From Granulicella pectinivorans (lineage in GTDB: Bacteria; Acidobacteriota; Terriglobia; Terriglobales; Acidobacteriaceae), in the NCBI RefSeq assembly GCF_900114625.1, contig NZ_FOZL01000001.1:3224001-3288000 (forward strand): a DNA stretch of 64,000 bases, given 5' to 3'. Under the pieces are notes generated by a model. It saw nothing but the letters and a program-made list of their open reading frames with translations, was not told where the DNA came from and searched no databases. Every line of letters begins with the position of its first letter. Within the stretch, counting starts at the first letter, position 1. Below, piece by piece: positions 61,865 through 64,000 of the stretch. Both the position numbers and the translations under genes were made by a program.

Positions 61865-62614
61865 TTACATCGTAAATCCGCCGGCCGCGATCAGGTGCTG
61901 ACCCGTCACCCAGCCGGCATCGTCGGACGCCAGGAAGACGGCAACCTTGCCGATGTCGTCCGGCTGCCCGATGCGGCCCAGCGGACCCTTCTTCGCGGCC
62001 TCGCTCAGCTCACCTTCAAGAACGCCCATGCTGGCCGTGCCCTCCGTCTCCACCAGCCCCGGGTTCAGGCTGTTCACGCGGATCTTGCGCGGTCCAAGCT
62101 CCTTCGACAACGAGGTGGTGATCGAATCGACCGCGCCCTTCGTCGCCGAATACACCGAGCCGTAAGCCGGCGCCGATGTAGCCACAAGCGATCCGATGTT
62201 GATCACCGATCCGCCCTCCGGCCCAGCCAGCTTCACGAACTCCTTCGTCGAGAGCAGCAGCCCAAGCACGTTCAGGTTGAACTGCCGGTGAAACTCCTCG
62301 GGCTCAACCGCTTCGATGGCCCCAAAGGCATAGACGCCTGCGTTGTTGACCAGGATATCCAGCCTGCCGTACTGCTTCTTGATCGCAGCAAACGTAGCCT
62401 CAATCTCTGCGGGCTTCGAGAAGTCGCCCTGCACCGCGATGGCCTTGCCACCCGCGTGCGTAATGTCGGCGACCGTCTTATCCGCGCCCGCCTTGCTGCT
62501 TGCGTAGTTCACCACCACGGTGGCTCCCGCCGCCGCGAGCTTGCGTGCAATGGAAGCGCCGATGCCCTTCGAGGCGCCGGTAACGAGTGCGATCTTGTCT
62601 GCGAGAGTGCTCAT
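61865..62614 (-). CDS. Short-chain dehydrogenase/reductase
   Basis: A 249-residue classical SDR (FabG-like). TGASKGIG (about 12-19), NNAG (about 89), catalytic Ser in NIGSLVATSAPAYGSVYSATK with Tyr and Lys (SVYSATKG), and a C-terminal GQHLIAAGG. Substrate unknown. AAGGAGT precedes ATG 62614. The upstream ArsR-type regulator is in the same orientation, and the gap between them has an inverted repeat that could be its operator. Confidence 0.9.
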   Translation of the reverse strand: MSTLADKIALVTGASKGIGASIARKLAAAGATVVVNYASSKAGADKTVADITHAGGKAIAVQGDFSKPAEIEATFAAIKKQYGRLDILVNNAGVYAFGAIEAVEPEEFHRQFNLNVLGLLLSTKEFVKLAGPEGGSVINIGSLVATSAPAYGSVYSATKGAVDSITTSLSKELGPRKIRVNSLNPGLVETEGTASMGVLEGELSEAAKKGPLGRIGQPDDIGKVAVFLASDDAGWVTGQHLIAAGGFTM

Positions 62615-62637
62615 GGTGTTACTCCTTATTTCTATAC

Positions 62638-62653
62638 TTCGACAACTATCGAA
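62638..62653. promoter_or_regulatory. Inverted repeat, candidate ArsR-type operator
   Basis: TTCGA (62638-62642), six bases, TCGAA (62649-62653), with loosely symmetric AT flanks, 24 bases upstream of the SDR start codon. Confidence 0.4.
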
Positions 62654-62730
62654 TAGATGAGGCGAAAAATAAGAAGGATTCAACAAACGCTAGAAAGAGG
62701 CGTGTGGATACCCGCCACCCGCGCAGAATC

Positions 62731-63015
62731 TTAGATTTGATTCAACTGTGCCAGATACGCCTGCCAAACATCGCGCCGGGGCTCAAGATTCTTGAACCGC
62801 CCATCCTTCGATACCTGGATCAGGTCCGCGATCTCCAACTCCCGCAGGTGGTGCGAGGCCGTCGCCGCCGAGATCGGCAGCCCGGCACACGATCCTCCGC
62901 AGTTCATCACCTCTTCCGAGGCGTAAATCCGCCGCAGCATCTCATAGCGCGTCGGGTCGGAGAGAGCCCGCGTGATGCGCTGAAACTGCTCGGCAGTGAG
63001 TTCCGTCGTAACCAT
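62731..63015 (-). CDS. ArsR-family winged-helix repressor
   Basis: A 94-residue regulator. The HTH is clear: RALSDPTRYEMLRRIYASEE, then ISAATASHHLRELEIADLIQ (recognition helix about 50-62) and the wing VSKDGRFKNLEPR. Cys39 and Cys43 (NCGGSC) could form a metal or redox site, though the classical ELCVCD motif is absent. It probably represses the downstream SDR gene, as in many ArsR-SDR pairs. It lies 116 bases upstream of the SDR. Confidence 0.88.
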   Translation of the reverse strand: MVTTELTAEQFQRITRALSDPTRYEMLRRIYASEEVMNCGGSCAGLPISAATASHHLRELEIADLIQVSKDGRFKNLEPRRDVWQAYLAQLNQI

Positions 63016-63035
63016 GCTCTTTCATTAGATCATCC

Positions 63036-63059
63036 GGGGCTGCAAGCGGATGCAGCCCC
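63036..63059 (-). terminator. Hairpin after malate synthase
   Basis: A perfect 9-bp stem GGGGCTGCA (63036-63044) / TGCAGCCCC (63051-63059), 6-base loop, eight bases past the malate synthase stop. No strong U-run. Confidence 0.55.
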
Positions 63060-63067
63060 GGCCGTCG

Positions 63068-64000
63068 TCACAGTCCTTCCGCAAACACCTGCTCATACGC
63101 GGGCAACGTCAGGAACGTCGTGAACTTCTTGCTCGCCACCAGGTCCCGCATCAGATCCGCCGCCTGCAGATACGCCTGGAACCGATCGTCGTCCACCTTG
63201 GGCCGTGTCATCGCAAGCTCATCCTGGATCACCTGCTCGATCAGCCCCTCTGTCACTGGAAGCCCATCATCCATCACCGCATGATGATGCACCCACTGCC
63301 AGAGCTGCGCCCGGCTGATCTCGGCGGTGGCGGCATCCTCCATCAGGTTGAACAGCGGCACGCACCCGATCCCACGCAGCCAGGCCTCCACATACCCCAG
63401 CCCGACAGCCACGTTCTGCCGCACGCCCGCCTCGGAGATCGTCCCTTCGGGAACCCGAAGCAGGTCGTCCGCGGTGCAGTGATAGTCCGGAAGCTGCTTG
63501 TCGATCTGGTTCGGCTGCGGCATCACGCGGTCGAAGACCTCGAGCGCAATCGGCACCAGCCCCGGGTGCGCCACCCATGTCCCGTCGTGCCCGTCGGTAG
63601 CCTCGCGCTCCTTGTCGGCGCGCACCTGGGTGAGAGCCTTCTCGTTCGCCACCGGATCGCTCTTGATCGGGATAAACGCACTCATCCCGCCCATCGCCGG
63701 AGCGTTTCTGCGATGACACGTCTTGATCGCCAGCTTCGAGTAGCTCCGCATGAAGTGCGTCGTCATCGTCACCTGTCCGCGATCCGGCAGCAGCATCGTC
63801 TGGTCGCCCGCAAACTTCTTGATGAACGAGAAAATATAGTCCCAGCGTCCGCAGTTCAGCCCCGCTGAATGGTCCCGCAGCTCATACAGAATCTCGTCCA
63901 TCTCGAACGTCGCCAGAATCGTCTCGATCAGCACGGTCCCCTTGATCGTCCCATGCGGAATCCCCAGCGTCTCCTCCGCCAGTGTGAACGCCTCGTTCCA
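63068..64000 (-). CDS. aceB: Malate synthase A, 5' end beyond the window
   Basis: The C-terminal 310 residues of malate synthase, which condenses glyoxylate and acetyl-CoA to malate in the glyoxylate shunt. The frame is open to the window edge, reading TLAEETLGIPHGTIKGTVLI at the start, so the gene begins beyond 64000. The malate-synthase signature RDHSAGLNCGRWDYIF is complete, followed by AIKTCHRRNAPAMGGMSAFI, DGTWVAHPGLVPIA and LRGIGCVPLFNLMEDAATAE. It is the A (about 530-residue) type, not G. Isocitrate lyase is not in the window. Confidence 0.95.
   Translation of the reverse strand, partial: WNEAFTLAEETLGIPHGTIKGTVLIETILATFEMDEILYELRDHSAGLNCGRWDYIFSFIKKFAGDQTMLLPDRGQVTMTTHFMRSYSKLAIKTCHRRNAPAMGGMSAFIPIKSDPVANEKALTQVRADKEREATDGHDGTWVAHPGLVPIALEVFDRVMPQPNQIDKQLPDYHCTADDLLRVPEGTISEAGVRQNVAVGLGYVEAWLRGIGCVPLFNLMEDAATAEISRAQLWQWVHHHAVMDDGLPVTEGLIEQVIQDELAMTRPKVDDDRFQAYLQAADLMRDLVASKKFTTFLTLPAYEQVFAEGL

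Overview
The window is about 62-65% GC, densely packed and bacterial. It looks like chromosome of an acidobacterium of class Terriglobia (Granulicella / Edaphobacter / Terriglobus type). The support is a VWFA-related secreted protein, a TonB-dependent receptor with an N-terminal carboxypeptidase-regulatory domain, a Tat-exported HisC-like aminotransferase, a UbiD-family decarboxylase, a Ku/LigD pair, and many short intergenic palindromic repeats. The genus is inference. I found no rRNA, tRNA, CRISPR array, prophage or insertion sequence.

Layout. 1-7.5 kb: a LytS-type histidine kinase cut by the window edge, an unanchored TonB C-terminal-domain protein, a TonB-dependent receptor that appears to start at CTG, a Tat-exported PLP aminotransferase, and a VWFA-related protein. 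7.7-10 kb: groES-groEL on the minus strand, with a CIRCE operator on its promoter. 10.2-17.2 kb: a small secreted protein translationally coupled to an SDR, a PHP-type tyrosine phosphatase, purQ, a LysR/GNAT divergent pair, a GH13 amylase and a half-length AI-2E transporter. 17.4-21.2 kb: a two-gene ABC importer (double permease plus ATPase with a C-terminal regulatory domain) and a CheY-like receiver. 21.7-32.9 kb: a surface-polysaccharide locus. The minus arm is Wzc-type BY-kinase, Wza-type export protein, two GT4 glycosyltransferases and a WcaF-type acetyltransferase. The plus arm is UDP-glucose dehydrogenase and UDP-glucuronate decarboxylase, with a Wzi-like outer-membrane protein convergent to it.

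32.9-46 kb: aceE with a degenerate E1-alpha-like gene downstream, a TPR protein, a Tat-exported M24 peptidase, argJ with a START-like protein, araD, a polytopic membrane protein, and a Gfo/Idh/MocA oxidoreductase coupled to xylulokinase. 46-58 kb: TolC and EmrA-like genes without an inner-membrane pump, dps, a DedA-rhodanese fusion, tonB, a NagX-type acyltransferase, a UbiD-family decarboxylase, a membrane diguanylate cyclase, a DUF2147 protein and hemD. 58-64 kb: ligD and ku (non-homologous end joining), an SDR with an upstream ArsR-type regulator, and malate synthase running off the end.

How the parts connect. Ugd and the decarboxylase would supply UDP-glucuronate and UDP-xylose to the glycosyltransferases; Wzc/Wza would control and export the polymer, and Wzi could hold it at the surface. 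xylB, araD and the MocA oxidoreductase point to pentose use. AceE and malate synthase are central carbon enzymes.

The most unusual non-coding structure is a set of dispersed repeats: a TCATCCCCGAAGGGGATCTGC hairpin flanked by GTTG/CTTTTG-rich DNA (four copies, one inside the groES-groEL spacer), two other two-copy families, and a run of about ten A-tracts spaced about one helical turn apart near 21.41-21.52 kb. I saw no obvious defence or mobile system. The best candidates for something undescribed are these repeats, the pseudo-E1-alpha beside aceE, and the exported aminotransferase.
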